A DNA stretch of 64,000 nucleotides, from assembly GCA_003151955.1 (NCBI GenBank), contig PLZB01000026.1:1-64000 (forward strand). Direction: 5' to 3'. The position numbers and the translations under genes are program-made. Positions 8,242 to 16,719 of this stretch are shown here, in pieces. The first letter of the stretch is position 1. Every line of letters starts with the position of its first letter. The notes beneath the pieces were generated by a model that worked only from the letters and a program-made list of their open reading frames with translations, searched no databases and had not been told where the DNA came from. This stretch comes from Acidimicrobiaceae bacterium. GTDB taxonomy: Bacteria > Actinomycetota > Acidimicrobiia > Acidimicrobiales > UBA8190.

Positions 8242-9890
8242 GCCGAGGGTCGCCCGGCGGTGGGGGCCCAGGTGGCCGGCTGGGGGCGGGCGGCCGGGCG
8301 GAGCCGGCCGGGGCCCCGGGCCGGGATTTGCCCGTCGCGGGCGGCGGCCTGGCCGGCCCGGGTCCCGAAGACGAGGGCCGGTCCGAGGGTGGCCCCGCCC
8401 GCCGGGGTGGCCGTCCCGAAGGGGCTGGCCGCGGCGTTGCCGGCGGCGTAGAGACCGGCGATGGGGGAGCCCGACACCGAGAGGACCCGGCCCCGGGCGT
8501 CGGTCCGGGGCCCTCCCTTCGTCCCCAGGCAGCCCAGGTGGACGGGGAGGGCGTAGAAGGGGGGCTCCTCCAGGGGGGCGAGGGTGGGGTGGGAGGCCTT
8601 GGGGTCGCCGATCCAACGGTCGTAGGGGAGCGAGCCCCGGCCGAAGGCGGGATCGCGTCCGGCCGCGGCCCCCCGGTTGAAGCGGCGGATGGTGGTCTCG
8701 AGGGCGAAGGAGTTGACGGAGATGAGGCGGGCCAGGCCGGCAACGGTGGTGGCCCGGGCCAGCCAGTCGGGGTCGGGTCCCTCGGGGTGGATCGGGCCGA
8801 AGGGGTAGCGGGTCCGGGCCCGGCGGTCGAAGACGAGCCAGGAGGGGGCCGAGGGGAACGGGACGGGGCCGGCCGCGAACCTGGTCATGGACCGGCCCAC
8901 GTCGCCGTAGTTCTGGGCCTCGTTGACGAAGCGGCGGCCGGTCCGGTCGACCATGATCGTCCCGGGCTGGGCCCGCTCGCTGTGGAGGGGCCGGAAGTAG
9001 TCGGCCCCGTCGAGGCGCTCGCCGGGGACGAGGATGGCCGGCATCCACCAGCCCTCCTGCATGGTCCCGAGGGCGGCCCCGACGGCCTGGGCCATCCGCA
9101 CCGCGTCCCCGGTGCAGCCCGGGGTGCCCATGGGGGCCATGGGGGCGGCGGGGAGGAAGGCCCGGGCCAGGAGGAGGTCGTGCTGGAAGCCGCCCGAGGC
9201 CAGGACGACCCGGGCCCGGATGGGCTCGCCGTCGACCTCGACACCGACCACGGCTCCCCGTTCCAGGAGGAGCCGGGTGGCCCGGGACCGGGTCCGCACC
9301 TCGACGCCGGCGCCGAGGACGGCCTGGAGGAGCCCGGCGACGAGGGCCCGGCCCCGGACCGGCCCTCGGAAGACGACCCCGTCGTTGGCGGGAGGCCGGC
9401 CCCGGTGGAGGTGGGGGACGTCGAGGTCGGTGCCGGGGGGGACGGGGTGGATGCGGGCGGCCAGGGCCGGGCCGACCTTCAGGGGACGGGGCCAGATCGA
9501 CCGACCCCCGGCCCGGGAACCGGGCAATTCGGTGTGGTAGTCGGGCCAGCCCTCGAGGACCTCCCAGCGCAGGGTGGTTCGCTCCTGGAGCTCGGCCACG
9601 ACCCGGCCGGCGTCCTCGACGAAGGCCCGGAGGAGGCCGATGTCGGTGTCGCCCTGGGCCAGGCCGGCCAGGTAGCCGAGGGTGGCCCCGGGAGGGTCGG
9701 GGGGTCCGGCGGGGTCGCCGAGCCGGTGCCCGGGGGCCCAGACCACGCCGCCGGAGATGGCGGTGGTCCCACCGACCCAGGGGGACCGTTCCACGACGAG
9801 GACGGAGGCCCCGCGGTCGGCGGCAGCCAGGGCGGCGGCCAGGCCGGCCGCCCCCGATCCCACGACCACCACCCCCGGCCCGGTGCCCAT
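8238..9890 (-). CDS. FAD-dependent 3-ketosteroid-1-dehydrogenase-like protein
   Basis: 550 residues with an N-terminal FAD dinucleotide fold (GxGxxG at 11-16, VVERSPWVGGTTAISGG) and the family's C-terminal flavin loop (GLYAAGNAAASPFGTATPAGG). This is the fumarate-reductase/succinate-dehydrogenase flavoprotein group that includes KstD, which removes hydrogens at C1-C2 of 3-ketosteroids. The CoA-ligase, oxygenase and 2-oxoacid dehydrogenase partners make a steroid or alicyclic substrate plausible but unproven. It is the first gene of the operon and has its own leaderless-type promoter (TAGGTT six bases before ATG). Confidence 0.85.
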   Translation of the reverse strand: MGTGPGVVVVGSGAAGLAAALAAADRGASVLVVERSPWVGGTTAISGGVVWAPGHRLGDPAGPPDPPGATLGYLAGLAQGDTDIGLLRAFVEDAGRVVAELQERTTLRWEVLEGWPDYHTELPGSRAGGRSIWPRPLKVGPALAARIHPVPPGTDLDVPHLHRGRPPANDGVVFRGPVRGRALVAGLLQAVLGAGVEVRTRSRATRLLLERGAVVGVEVDGEPIRARVVLASGGFQHDLLLARAFLPAAPMAPMGTPGCTGDAVRMAQAVGAALGTMQEGWWMPAILVPGERLDGADYFRPLHSERAQPGTIMVDRTGRRFVNEAQNYGDVGRSMTRFAAGPVPFPSAPSWLVFDRRARTRYPFGPIHPEGPDPDWLARATTVAGLARLISVNSFALETTIRRFNRGAAAGRDPAFGRGSLPYDRWIGDPKASHPTLAPLEEPPFYALPVHLGCLGTKGGPRTDARGRVLSVSGSPIAGLYAAGNAAASPFGTATPAGGATLGPALVFGTRAGQAAARDGQIPARGPGRLRPAARPQPATWAPTAGRPSA

Positions 9891-9896
9891 GGGGAG

Positions 9897-9902
9897 AACC
9901 TA
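9897..9902 (-). promoter_or_regulatory. Leaderless-type -10 element of the catabolic operon
   Basis: TAGGTT ends six bases before the ATG at 9890 on the minus strand, with no Shine-Dalgarno sequence between. It would start transcription at or next to the start codon of the dehydrogenase gene and drive the genes down to 3087. Confidence 0.5.
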
Positions 9903-9923
9903 CTCCCCCGGCTGACGCCAGGG

Positions 9924-11438
9924 TCAGGGCATTGTCAGTCCGTCCCGGAGGTCCCGCTTGCGGACCTTGCCGCTGGGGTCCCGGGGGAGCTCAGCCACGA
10001 GCTCGATCCGCGCCGGGCACTTGAAGTCGGCCAGGTGTCGCCGGCACCAGGCCTGGAGGTCGGCGGGGTCGACTGACCGGCGGACCTCGACCAGGGCCAC
10101 CACCACCTCGCCCAGTCGGGCGTCGGGGACACCCAGGACGGCGCAGTCGACGACGTCGGGGTGCTGGTGGAGGACCCGCTCGATCTCGGCCGGGTAGATG
10201 TTGACCCCGCCCCGGATCACGAGGTCGGCGGCCCGGTCAGTGATGAAGAGGTAGCCGTCGGCGTCGAGGTGGCCGACGTCGCCCAGGGTGAAGGCGTCGT
10301 CGAGCCAGGCCTCCTCGGTCTTGGCCGGGTCGTTGTGGTAGCGGAAACGGCCCTGGGGGGCCGAGAGGTAGATCCGGCCCGTCTGCCCGGCCGGGAGCTC
10401 GAGGCCGGCGTCGTCCCGGATGGTGACGGTGACCCCGGGCCAGGGCCGGCCGACGCTCCCGGGCCGGACCTGCCACTCCTCAGGTGAGATCCGGGTCGCC
10501 CCCCCTTCGCTGGCCCCGTAGAACTCCCAGATCTCGGCGCTGGGCAACGCGGCCAGGATGGCGTGCTTGACGGGGACGGGGCAGGGGGCGGCCGAATGGA
10601 GGAGGAGCCGGAGGCTCGAGGTGTCGAAGGCGGCCCGGTCAGCCTCGGGGACCTCGAGAATCCGGATGAAGTGGGCCGGGACCATGAGGCCGGTGGTGAC
10701 CCGGTGCCGGTCGACGGCAGCCAGGCAGGCCACCCCGGTGAAGCGGGGGAGGACGACGACGCTGGAGCCGGCGAAGAGGCTGATGAAGGCGTAGGCGCCG
10801 GCGGCGTGGTAGAGCGGGCTCGAGACCAGGAAGACGTCGTCGGGTCCGAGGCCCCACATGTCGGCCACGGCGGCCGAGACGGCCGAGGTGGGGTCGGGGA
10901 GCTCCTCCCGGTCGACGCCCCGGGGCCGGCCCGTGGTCCCCGAGGTGTAGAAGAGGTAGCGGGGGGTGGGTCGGCCCTGGCGGGCCACCGGGTCGACGGG
11001 GGTGTCCCCGGCCCCCTCGAGCGCCTCCTCGTAGTGCGGTCCGGCCCCGGCCCGGTCCCCGACCACGAGGAGGGTGCAGTCGGGGACGTCCCGGAGGGCG
11101 GTCCCGGCCACGGGAAGGAGGTCGGCCTCGACGACGAGGAGCCGGGCCCCGGCGTCGGCGAGGATCCAGGCCACCTCGTCGGTCTTCAGGTGCCAGTTGA
11201 GGGGGAGGAGCCGGCAGCCGACCCGGGCCGTGGCCAGACCGACCTCGAGGAACTCGAAGCGGTTGCCCAGCATGACCGCCACCGGCTCGCCCGGTCGGAG
11301 TCCACGGGCCACGAGGACCCGGGCCAGGCGCTCGACCCGTTCCTCCAGCTGCCCGAAGGTCAGGACCTCCCCGTCGAGGAGGAGGGCGGGTCTGTCGGGC
11401 TCGACGACGACACCGGGGCGGACCAGGGGAAGCGGCAC
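9924..11438 (-). CDS. AMP-forming acyl-CoA ligase (second)
   Basis: About 504 residues, ANL superfamily: P-loop FYTSGTTGRPRG, adenine motif EFYGASEGG, hinge TLGDVGHLD and C-terminal lysine loop PSGKVRKRDL. It would form an acyl-CoA by an acyl-AMP intermediate. It lies 33 bases upstream of the KstD-like gene on the same strand but that gene has its own promoter, so co-transcription is uncertain. The start is taken as GTG 11438 because TACGGT lies exactly eight bases upstream. The frame stays open to 11666, but that extension overlaps the divergent gene and encodes low-complexity sequence. Confidence 0.88.
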   Translation of the reverse strand: MPLPLVRPGVVVEPDRPALLLDGEVLTFGQLEERVERLARVLVARGLRPGEPVAVMLGNRFEFLEVGLATARVGCRLLPLNWHLKTDEVAWILADAGARLLVVEADLLPVAGTALRDVPDCTLLVVGDRAGAGPHYEEALEGAGDTPVDPVARQGRPTPRYLFYTSGTTGRPRGVDREELPDPTSAVSAAVADMWGLGPDDVFLVSSPLYHAAGAYAFISLFAGSSVVVLPRFTGVACLAAVDRHRVTTGLMVPAHFIRILEVPEADRAAFDTSSLRLLLHSAAPCPVPVKHAILAALPSAEIWEFYGASEGGATRISPEEWQVRPGSVGRPWPGVTVTIRDDAGLELPAGQTGRIYLSAPQGRFRYHNDPAKTEEAWLDDAFTLGDVGHLDADGYLFITDRAADLVIRGGVNIYPAEIERVLHQHPDVVDCAVLGVPDARLGEVVVALVEVRRSVDPADLQAWCRRHLADFKCPARIELVAELPRDPSGKVRKRDLRDGLTMP

Positions 11439-11446
11439 CGGTGGCC

Positions 11447-11496
11447 ACCGTACACAGCCGGCGGGCCCGGGTGGGGGCTCGGGGCCCGGGTACGCT
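11447..11496. promoter_or_regulatory. Divergent leaderless-type promoter pair
   Basis: Minus strand: TACGGT (plus 11447-11452) eight bases before GTG 11438. Plus strand: TACGCT (11491-11496) six bases before GTG 11503. Both genes would start essentially at their start codons from a 64-base shared region. Confidence 0.5.
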
Positions 11497-11502
11497 GACG
11501 CC

Positions 11503-13047
11503 GTGGCCGGCACCCTCTCGACCCCGGAGGTGCCGTCCCCGGCCGATCCGGACCCGGATGTCGGTGAGGCGGGGTCCGGCCCGGTCCGGTGGCCTCTGGC
11601 CGTCCTGACGGTGGCGTTCGCCGTGTCCCGGGTCGGCTTCGCCCTGGCCGGTATCAGGATGGACATGTCGACCCTGGATCCCCGATACGCCGTCGACGAC
11701 CAGTGGCAACTGCTCAGCGTGGGCCTGCTGAAGCACCGGCTCCTCGACAGCGTCTGGCACCTCCACAGCCAGCCCCCCCTCTACAACCTGGTCGTCGGTC
11801 TCCTGGTGAAGCTGCCCACCGGGCTCCAGAGCCCGGCCGCCGTGACCTGTTTCCTGGCCATGGGGCTGGCCATGGTCCTGGCCGCCTACCTCCTCATGGT
11901 CGACCTGGGCGTCCCCCGGGGGGCGGCCCTGGGCGTGGCCCTGGTCCTCGTCGTCACCCCCGAGTACGTCCTGTTCGAGAACTGGCTCTTCTACGCCTAT
12001 CCGACGGCCGCAGTCCTGACGGTCTCGGCCTTGGGGCTGGTCCGGTACCTCCGGACCCGGCGACCGGGGTGGGGGCTGCTCTGCTTCGGGGGCCTGGCCG
12101 GCCTGGTCCTGCTCAACAGCAGCTTCCAGCTGGAGTGGTTCCTGGCCATCGTGGCGGTGGTGGCGGTGACCCTGCGGTCGACCTGGCGACAGGTCCTGGC
12201 CCTGGCCGCCGTGCCCGTCCTCCTCGTCGGGATCTGGGTGGTGAAGGACGCCGTCCTGTTCGGGACGGCCACCACGAGCAGCTGGCTGGGGATGAACTGG
12301 GCCCGGACCACCTTCGTCCTGGTCCCCCACGCCCAACTGGAGACCATGGTCCGGGACGGGACCCTCACCCCCATCGTCCTGCACCCCCCGTTCTCCCCGG
12401 TGGCGATCTACGACCCCGCCTTCGTGCGGGTGGCCCGGACCGGGGATCCCGCCCTCGACCAGCGGGTCAAGGCCGACGGGCAGCCCAACTACGACAACCT
12501 GGTCTACGTGGCGGCGGCCAAGGAGTATCTCCACGACGACATCGCCTACATCGAGACCCGACCCGGGCAGTACCTCTCCCACGTGACCATCGGGGCCAAG
12601 GTCTGGTTCGTCCCCGGTGACCAGTACTTCCAGGTCTGGGAGCACAACGCCGGGCATATCGCCGGGTACACGAAGATCTACGACGTGGGAGCGGACTGGC
12701 AGGTCCAGCAGGACCCGAAGGTGGCCTTCAACGCCCTCTTCTTCTCCGCCGCCCCCACCGCCTCGCAGATCCCGTGGGCGACGGTCGCCGTCTTCGCCCT
12801 GGCCCTCCTGGGGGGACCGGTCCTGGCCTGGCGTCGCCGGGAGGACCCGGTCACCGCGGCGGCTGTGGCCGTGCTCTGGTTCACGGTGGCCTACGGCTTC
12901 GTCGTGACGTCGCTGGTCGAGGTGGGGGAGAACAACCGGTTCCGGTTCGAGCTCGGCCCGGTCCCCGTCGTGCTGGCCGCCGCGGTGGTCACCGCTGCCG
13001 TCCGGGCGGGGCGGCGGCGGCGGGTCAGTTCGCGGCGGAGTGGTTGA
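11503..13047 (+). CDS. Polytopic membrane protein, glycosyltransferase-C-like
   Basis: 514 residues with about nine to eleven hydrophobic spans (for example around 32-50, 92-112, 118-140, 150-170, 185-205, 212-232 and three near the C-terminus) and a large loop at about 255-400. The Asp-rich first loop (MSTLDPRYAVDDQWQLL) after the first span is typical of GT-C transferases that use polyprenyl-phosphate sugars, so an envelope glycosylation role is my best guess. No DxD pair can be assigned with certainty. The GTG start is supported by the leaderless-type element at 11491. The 3' end overlaps the convergent small gene by 23 bases. Confidence 0.65.
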   Translation: MAGTLSTPEVPSPADPDPDVGEAGSGPVRWPLAVLTVAFAVSRVGFALAGIRMDMSTLDPRYAVDDQWQLLSVGLLKHRLLDSVWHLHSQPPLYNLVVGLLVKLPTGLQSPAAVTCFLAMGLAMVLAAYLLMVDLGVPRGAALGVALVLVVTPEYVLFENWLFYAYPTAAVLTVSALGLVRYLRTRRPGWGLLCFGGLAGLVLLNSSFQLEWFLAIVAVVAVTLRSTWRQVLALAAVPVLLVGIWVVKDAVLFGTATTSSWLGMNWARTTFVLVPHAQLETMVRDGTLTPIVLHPPFSPVAIYDPAFVRVARTGDPALDQRVKADGQPNYDNLVYVAAAKEYLHDDIAYIETRPGQYLSHVTIGAKVWFVPGDQYFQVWEHNAGHIAGYTKIYDVGADWQVQQDPKVAFNALFFSAAPTASQIPWATVAVFALALLGGPVLAWRRREDPVTAAAVAVLWFTVAYGFVVTSLVEVGENNRFRFELGPVPVVLAAAVVTAAVRAGRRRRVSSRRSG

Positions 13048-13267
13048 TCTCGAGGACGCCGATCTCCGAGGCCAGGCATTCGAGGGACTGGTAGTGGAGG
13101 AGGCCGTCGAAGCCGATCCCGGTCGGCTTGTCGGTGGTGCACCACACCGTCAGCTGGGGTGAGCCGGTGGCTGGTAGGGGGAGGAAGGCCGGGGTGACCG
13201 GCGTCCGGGCCTGGAAGGGCGCTCCGCCCGACGCGGGCGGGGTGTCGACCCGCTCCGGCCACGCCAC
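13025..13267 (-). CDS. Small hypothetical protein
   Basis: 80 residues, unrecognised. It starts nine bases after the methyltransferase stop, with GAGGCGAGGGA just before GTG 13267, so it is probably the second gene of that transcript. The N-terminal third is Pro/Ala-rich; the C-terminal half (LTVWCTTDKPTGIGFDGL ... ECLASEIGVLEINHSA) looks like a compact fold with two cysteines. Codon use is ordinary for the region. It could be a coding-like accident, hence modest confidence. Confidence 0.45.
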   Translation of the reverse strand: MAWPERVDTPPASGGAPFQARTPVTPAFLPLPATGSPQLTVWCTTDKPTGIGFDGLLHYQSLECLASEIGVLEINHSAAN

Positions 13268-13276
13268 TCCCTCGCC

Positions 13277-14245
13277 TCAGGCCGGCCGGCGACAGACATA
13301 GGCGAGATGCAGACAGTGCTCGATCTCGTCGAAGACCCCGATGTTGGCGGTGGCCTCGGCCTCGTCGAAGCGGCCCTCGGCCAGCGACGCCCCCACGTAG
13401 TTGAGCCCCTTGGCCTCCACGATCTCGAAGCCATTGGCCTCCAGCTTCCCGGCCAGGGCCTCGTGGCTGTACTCGATCTTGTGGTCGGGGTTGATGAGGT
13501 CGGGGCCCTGGACCCGCCAGACCGGGCCGTTGGGGGTGTCGAGGCAGAACCAACCCCCGGGGGCGAGGACCCGGAAGATGCCGGCCAGGGTCAGGTCCCC
13601 CTCCTCCTCGGTGACGTGCTCGATGGACTGCCCGCTGTAGACCAGGTCGAAGGAGCCGTCCCCGTAGGCGGAGAGGTCGACCATGGAGTGGTAGGCGTAG
13701 TCGACCGGGCCCAGCCTGGTCTCGGCCTGCTTCCAGACCCCCTGCTGGTAGAGCTGGTGGCGGTCGTCGGGGGGGAGGTCGACGATGGTGAGCCGCTCGA
13801 ACCGGTAGGGGTAGCCCAGCGAGGCCAGGGCTCCCTGCTCGTCGGACTGGTCCGTCCCTCCCACGTCGAGGATCCGGGCCGCCCGGGGGAAGCCCCGGAC
13901 GAACTCGCACCGGCTCAGGTGCATGGAGGCGACCAGGTCGGTGAAGGGGACGTTCTGGCGGAATTCGGTCGAGGACAGCATCAGCTCGACCATGGCGGCC
14001 CGGGTCAACCGGCCGCTGTCGAGCTCCCGGCGGTAGTGGGCCAGCCCGTCGGGGTCGGGATCGCGGCGGAGGACGACGTTGAAGGCCATCCGGACGGCAT
14101 CGTCGGTGGAGAGGGACCCGAAGGCGAGGCCCGTCCCGGACCGGCCGGGCCCCGCCGGTCCGCGGGCGGCCCGGACCAGCCGGCCGGCCGCCTTCCGGGC
14201 TGCCGTCGCCGCCCGGGCGGCCTGAGGACGAGCCTTGTCGGTCAC
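13277..14245 (-). CDS. DUF4214-SAM-dependent methyltransferase fusion
   Basis: 322 residues. About residues 45-95 (AFNVVLRRDPDPDGLAHYRREL ... LMLSSTEF) match the DUF4214 helical module usually found in glycosyltransferases and surface proteins. Residues about 110-320 form a class I methyltransferase: ARILDVGGTDQSDEQG holds the SAM glycine loop, FDLVYSGQSIEHV is the acidic/post-I region and VLAPGGWFCLDTPNG the later strand. The acceptor is unknown; a sugar or envelope glycan is suggested by DUF4214. GTG 14245 is chosen because TACCAT lies eight bases upstream; a far longer open frame to 15703 is antisense noise. Confidence 0.82.
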   Translation of the reverse strand: MTDKARPQAARAATAARKAAGRLVRAARGPAGPGRSGTGLAFGSLSTDDAVRMAFNVVLRRDPDPDGLAHYRRELDSGRLTRAAMVELMLSSTEFRQNVPFTDLVASMHLSRCEFVRGFPRAARILDVGGTDQSDEQGALASLGYPYRFERLTIVDLPPDDRHQLYQQGVWKQAETRLGPVDYAYHSMVDLSAYGDGSFDLVYSGQSIEHVTEEEGDLTLAGIFRVLAPGGWFCLDTPNGPVWRVQGPDLINPDHKIEYSHEALAGKLEANGFEIVEAKGLNYVGASLAEGRFDEAEATANIGVFDEIEHCLHLAYVCRRPA

Positions 14246-14253
14246 GAGGGGCG

Positions 14254-14269
14254 ATGGTACAGGTACGGT
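14254..14269. promoter_or_regulatory. Divergent leaderless-type promoter pair
   Basis: Minus: TACCAT (14254-14259) eight bases before GTG 14245. Plus: TACGGT (14264-14269) six bases before ATG 14276. The two -10 elements are only four bases apart, so the polymerases would compete. Confidence 0.5.
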
Positions 14270-14275
14270 CGGAGG

Positions 14276-14971
14276 ATGGACCTGATCGAGACCCTCCGGA
14301 CCACCGGCGCCGTCCGGGACTTCCACCCCGATCCCGTGCCCGACGAGGTCCTCCACCGGATCCTCGACACGGCCCGGTTCGCCCCCAACGGGGGCAACCG
14401 CCAGGCCTGGCGGGTCATCACCGTGGCCGACCCCGACCTCCGCCGGGGACTCCGGGACCTCTACCTCCCCGGCTGGTACGACTACCTGGCCATGGGAGCC
14501 GCCGGGCTCACCCCCTGGGCACCGGTCACCGACCGGGACGCCGAGACCCGGGCCGTGAAGGCCGCCCCGGCCATCGCCGCCGCTGCGGCCGAGGGCCCCG
14601 GAGGCTTCGCCGAGCATCTGGATGAGGTCCCCGCCCTCCTCGTGGTCCTGGCCGACCTCCGCCGGCTGGCCGCCGTCGACCGGGACCTCCCCCGGTACAC
14701 CCTCGTCGGGGGGGCGTCGATCTACCCCTTCGTCTGGAGCCTGCTCCTGGCCGCCCGGGCCGAGGGCCTGGCCGGTGTGATGACCACCATGGTGGTCCGC
14801 CAGGAAGCCGGGGTGAAGGCCCTCCTCGACATTCCGGAGCACGTCGCCGTGGCCGCCGTGGTGGCCCTGGGCCGTCCCGTCCACCAACCCACCCGCCTCC
14901 GCCGGGAACCGGTCGAGGCCTTCACGACCGTGGACCGCTTGGACGGCCCGTCCCTCCGGGTGGGGGAGTAG
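14276..14971 (+). CDS. Nitroreductase-family oxidoreductase
   Basis: 231 residues of the FMN-dependent nitroreductase fold. The FMN-binding N-terminus (TTGAVRDFHPDPVPDEVL and ARFAPNGGNRQAWRV) and the C-terminal arginine loop (VVALGRPVHQPTRLRREPVEAF) are present. It would transfer electrons from NAD(P)H to a quinone, nitro or ene substrate in the cytoplasm; members of this group also act as dehalogenases or flavin reductases, so no substrate is given. It is divergent from the methyltransferase gene. Confidence 0.85.
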   Translation: MDLIETLRTTGAVRDFHPDPVPDEVLHRILDTARFAPNGGNRQAWRVITVADPDLRRGLRDLYLPGWYDYLAMGAAGLTPWAPVTDRDAETRAVKAAPAIAAAAAEGPGGFAEHLDEVPALLVVLADLRRLAAVDRDLPRYTLVGGASIYPFVWSLLLAARAEGLAGVMTTMVVRQEAGVKALLDIPEHVAVAAVVALGRPVHQPTRLRREPVEAFTTVDRLDGPSLRVGE

Positions 14972-14978
14972 CCGGTCC

Positions 14979-15458
14979 GTGACCCGCCACGTCGACCAGA
15001 TCGAGTTCCAAGCCGACCATCTCGAGGCGGTCCTGGCGGTCCTGGCGGTCATGGCCGACCTGGCCAACCGTCGCGACGGCTGGGTGAACCTGCAGCCCGC
15101 CGTCCCCGAGGAGGACCTGCCACCCCCCCCGTCGGGCTTCGGGGCCCTCTTCCCGTCTCCCAGCTTCGACGTTCCCCTCGGGACCTGGATGCCGGGACGC
15201 GACGCCGAGGCTCCGGACTCCGTCGGACTCCAGCACGCGGCCCAACGGAAGGTGGCCGGCCCGCTGGCCGGGCTCGAGCTGACGATTCCAGAGGGTTGGG
15301 TCCTCCGCCAGGACCATCCCCGCCGGGGCCTCGTGATCGACCTGCCCCCGGGGACGCCCCCGGCGGCGGTCCTGGGCTGGCTCATCCCGGCCGCCACCGC
15401 CCTCTGCCTCCTTCCCCTCACCGGCGACTGGCGTGCCCTCGTCCACCGCCGGAGCTGA
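14979..15458 (+). CDS. Hypothetical protein
   Basis: 159 residues beginning at GTG seven bases after the nitroreductase stop, probably co-transcribed. I do not recognise a family. The N-terminus is a helix (DQIEFQADHLEAVLAVLAVMADL), the centre is Pro-rich with a Trp-rich loop, and the end has a hydrophobic stretch (PAAVLGWLIPAATALCLLPL) too Pro-broken to call a membrane span with confidence. Confidence 0.5.
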   Translation: MTRHVDQIEFQADHLEAVLAVLAVMADLANRRDGWVNLQPAVPEEDLPPPPSGFGALFPSPSFDVPLGTWMPGRDAEAPDSVGLQHAAQRKVAGPLAGLELTIPEGWVLRQDHPRRGLVIDLPPGTPPAAVLGWLIPAATALCLLPLTGDWRALVHRRS

Positions 15459-15499
15459 CCATGCAGGCAGGGTGAGCGCCGGTGGGGCACGATGGTGAC

Positions 15500-15515
15500 G
15501 TCCAGGCGGCTGGAC
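15500..15515 (+). other. Short hairpin before the Lys/Pro-rich gene
   Basis: GTCCAG-GCGG-CTGGAC, a 6-base stem with a 4-base loop, lies 17 bases before the GTG at 15533 and just before its GAGGAG ribosome site. It has no U-run, so it is more likely an mRNA leader structure than a terminator. Confidence 0.3.
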
Positions 15516-15532
15516 CCGAGTGAGGAGTACAG

Positions 15533-16117
15533 GTGAGCGGCCCTCCCAAGTTGCCGATCAAGGTCCCGGCCAAGCCCAAGGCCCCCAAGCTGCCGGCCAA
15601 GCTCCCCGTGAAGAAGGCGCCCGCCCTTCCGATCAAGGCCCCGGTCAAGGCGGCGCCGGCCAAGCGTGCCGCCCTCCTCCCGGCCCAGAAGCCCCCCGCC
15701 CACCAGGCCGGTGCGGCCGCCGGGGGCTCCTCGGGGACCCGGTCGAGTTGGAAGGCCACCGAGGCCCGGAAGGCGGCCAAGGGATCCACCAAGCTGCCGC
15801 CCAAGGCCAAGCCCCCCAACAAGGCCCCCATCCCGAAGGCCAAGAAGCCGAAGATGCCCAAGCTGCCGAAGGGGCCGAAGATGCCGAAGGGACCGGAGAT
15901 GCCGAAGAAGCCCGGGGACGCAGCGGCGCCGGGGGCGGGAGAACCGGCCGGGGAGGGCTCGGGGGGCTTCGAGTCCGACGGCTCGGGCGCCCCCTACTTC
16001 CCGGGCTACCGGGCCGCGACGAACCCGCCTCGATTCTCCCTCCTCTTCTACGGCATGCTTACGCTGATCCTGGCGGTCGTTGTGCTCATTGTGCTGGCCG
16101 TCTTGAATGTGATCTGA
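15533..16117 (+). CDS. Lys/Pro/Ala-rich tail-anchored protein
   Basis: 194 residues. The first ~140 are a low-complexity, strongly basic repeat of PK, KLPxK and KAP units (PKMPKLPKGPKMPKGPEMPK), then an acidic Gly-rich linker, then one C-terminal membrane span at about 170-193 (SLLFYGMLTLILAVVVLIVL). The layout suggests a basic cytoplasmic arm tied to the membrane, which could contact nucleic acid, polyphosphate or acidic lipids; this is inference. GAGGAG five bases before GTG supports the start. It is followed 26 bases later by another low-complexity gene. Confidence 0.6.
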   Translation: MSGPPKLPIKVPAKPKAPKLPAKLPVKKAPALPIKAPVKAAPAKRAALLPAQKPPAHQAGAAAGGSSGTRSSWKATEARKAAKGSTKLPPKAKPPNKAPIPKAKKPKMPKLPKGPKMPKGPEMPKKPGDAAAPGAGEPAGEGSGGFESDGSGAPYFPGYRAATNPPRFSLLFYGMLTLILAVVVLIVLAVLNVI

Positions 16118-16143
16118 ACCCCGAACGACACAGGAGAACTGCC

Positions 16144-16701
16144 ATGGGCTTCATGGACAAGGTCAAGGCGCAGGCGTCCCAACTGAGCGAGCAGGCCTCC
16201 CAGGGCCTCTCCCAGGGCAAGGCCAAGCTGGACGGGACGATGGCCAAGCGGAAGGCCGATGCCATCCTCCTCGAGTTCGGGGGGATCTCCTACACCCTCC
16301 AGGTGGGTCGGGCCGACCCGTCGGCCACCTCCCGGCTGGCCGAGCTCACCGCCGAGCTCCAGGCCCACGAGGCCGAGCACGGACCGGTCGTCGTCACCTC
16401 CTCGGCTCCGCCTCCCATGACCGCCGGCGTGCCCCAGGGCGGGGTCGCCCCCGCCCCGATGGGCCAGGCCGCCCCCATCCCCCAGGCCGCGCCGATGGCG
16501 GCACCGATCCCGCAGGCGGCCCCCATCCCCCAGGCGGCCCCGATGGGGGCCCCGCTCCCCCAGGCGGCTCCCATGGGGGCCCCGCTCCCGCAGGCCGCTC
16601 CCATGCCGGAGGCGACCGCCTTCCCCCAGGCCCCCATGCCGGCACCGCCGGCGGCAGCCCCGATCCCCGAGGCCGAGCCCCCCGCCCCATTCGAGGGCTG
16701 A
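16144..16701 (+). CDS. Helical protein with Pro/Ala/Met repeat tail
   Basis: 185 residues. The first ~75 (MGFMDKVKAQASQLSEQAS ... RLAELTAELQAHEAEH) are amphipathic helix, the rest is an imperfect tandem repeat of PQAAP(M/I)xAP units rich in Pro, Ala and Met. Proteins starting MGFMDKxKAQA are common small actinobacterial proteins of unknown role. AGGAGAACTGCC precedes the ATG. No membrane span. The repeat DNA (about 16480-16620) is a likely site of length variation between strains. Confidence 0.6.
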   Translation: MGFMDKVKAQASQLSEQASQGLSQGKAKLDGTMAKRKADAILLEFGGISYTLQVGRADPSATSRLAELTAELQAHEAEHGPVVVTSSAPPPMTAGVPQGGVAPAPMGQAAPIPQAAPMAAPIPQAAPIPQAAPMGAPLPQAAPMGAPLPQAAPMPEATAFPQAPMPAPPAAAPIPEAEPPAPFEG

Positions 16702-16719
16702 GTCGGTCTGGTCTCCTCG

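Noticed and set aside
10639-11666. N-terminal extension of the second AMP ligase up to 11666.
   Set aside because: It overlaps the divergent membrane protein gene, lacks family similarity, and a leaderless-type element marks GTG 11438.
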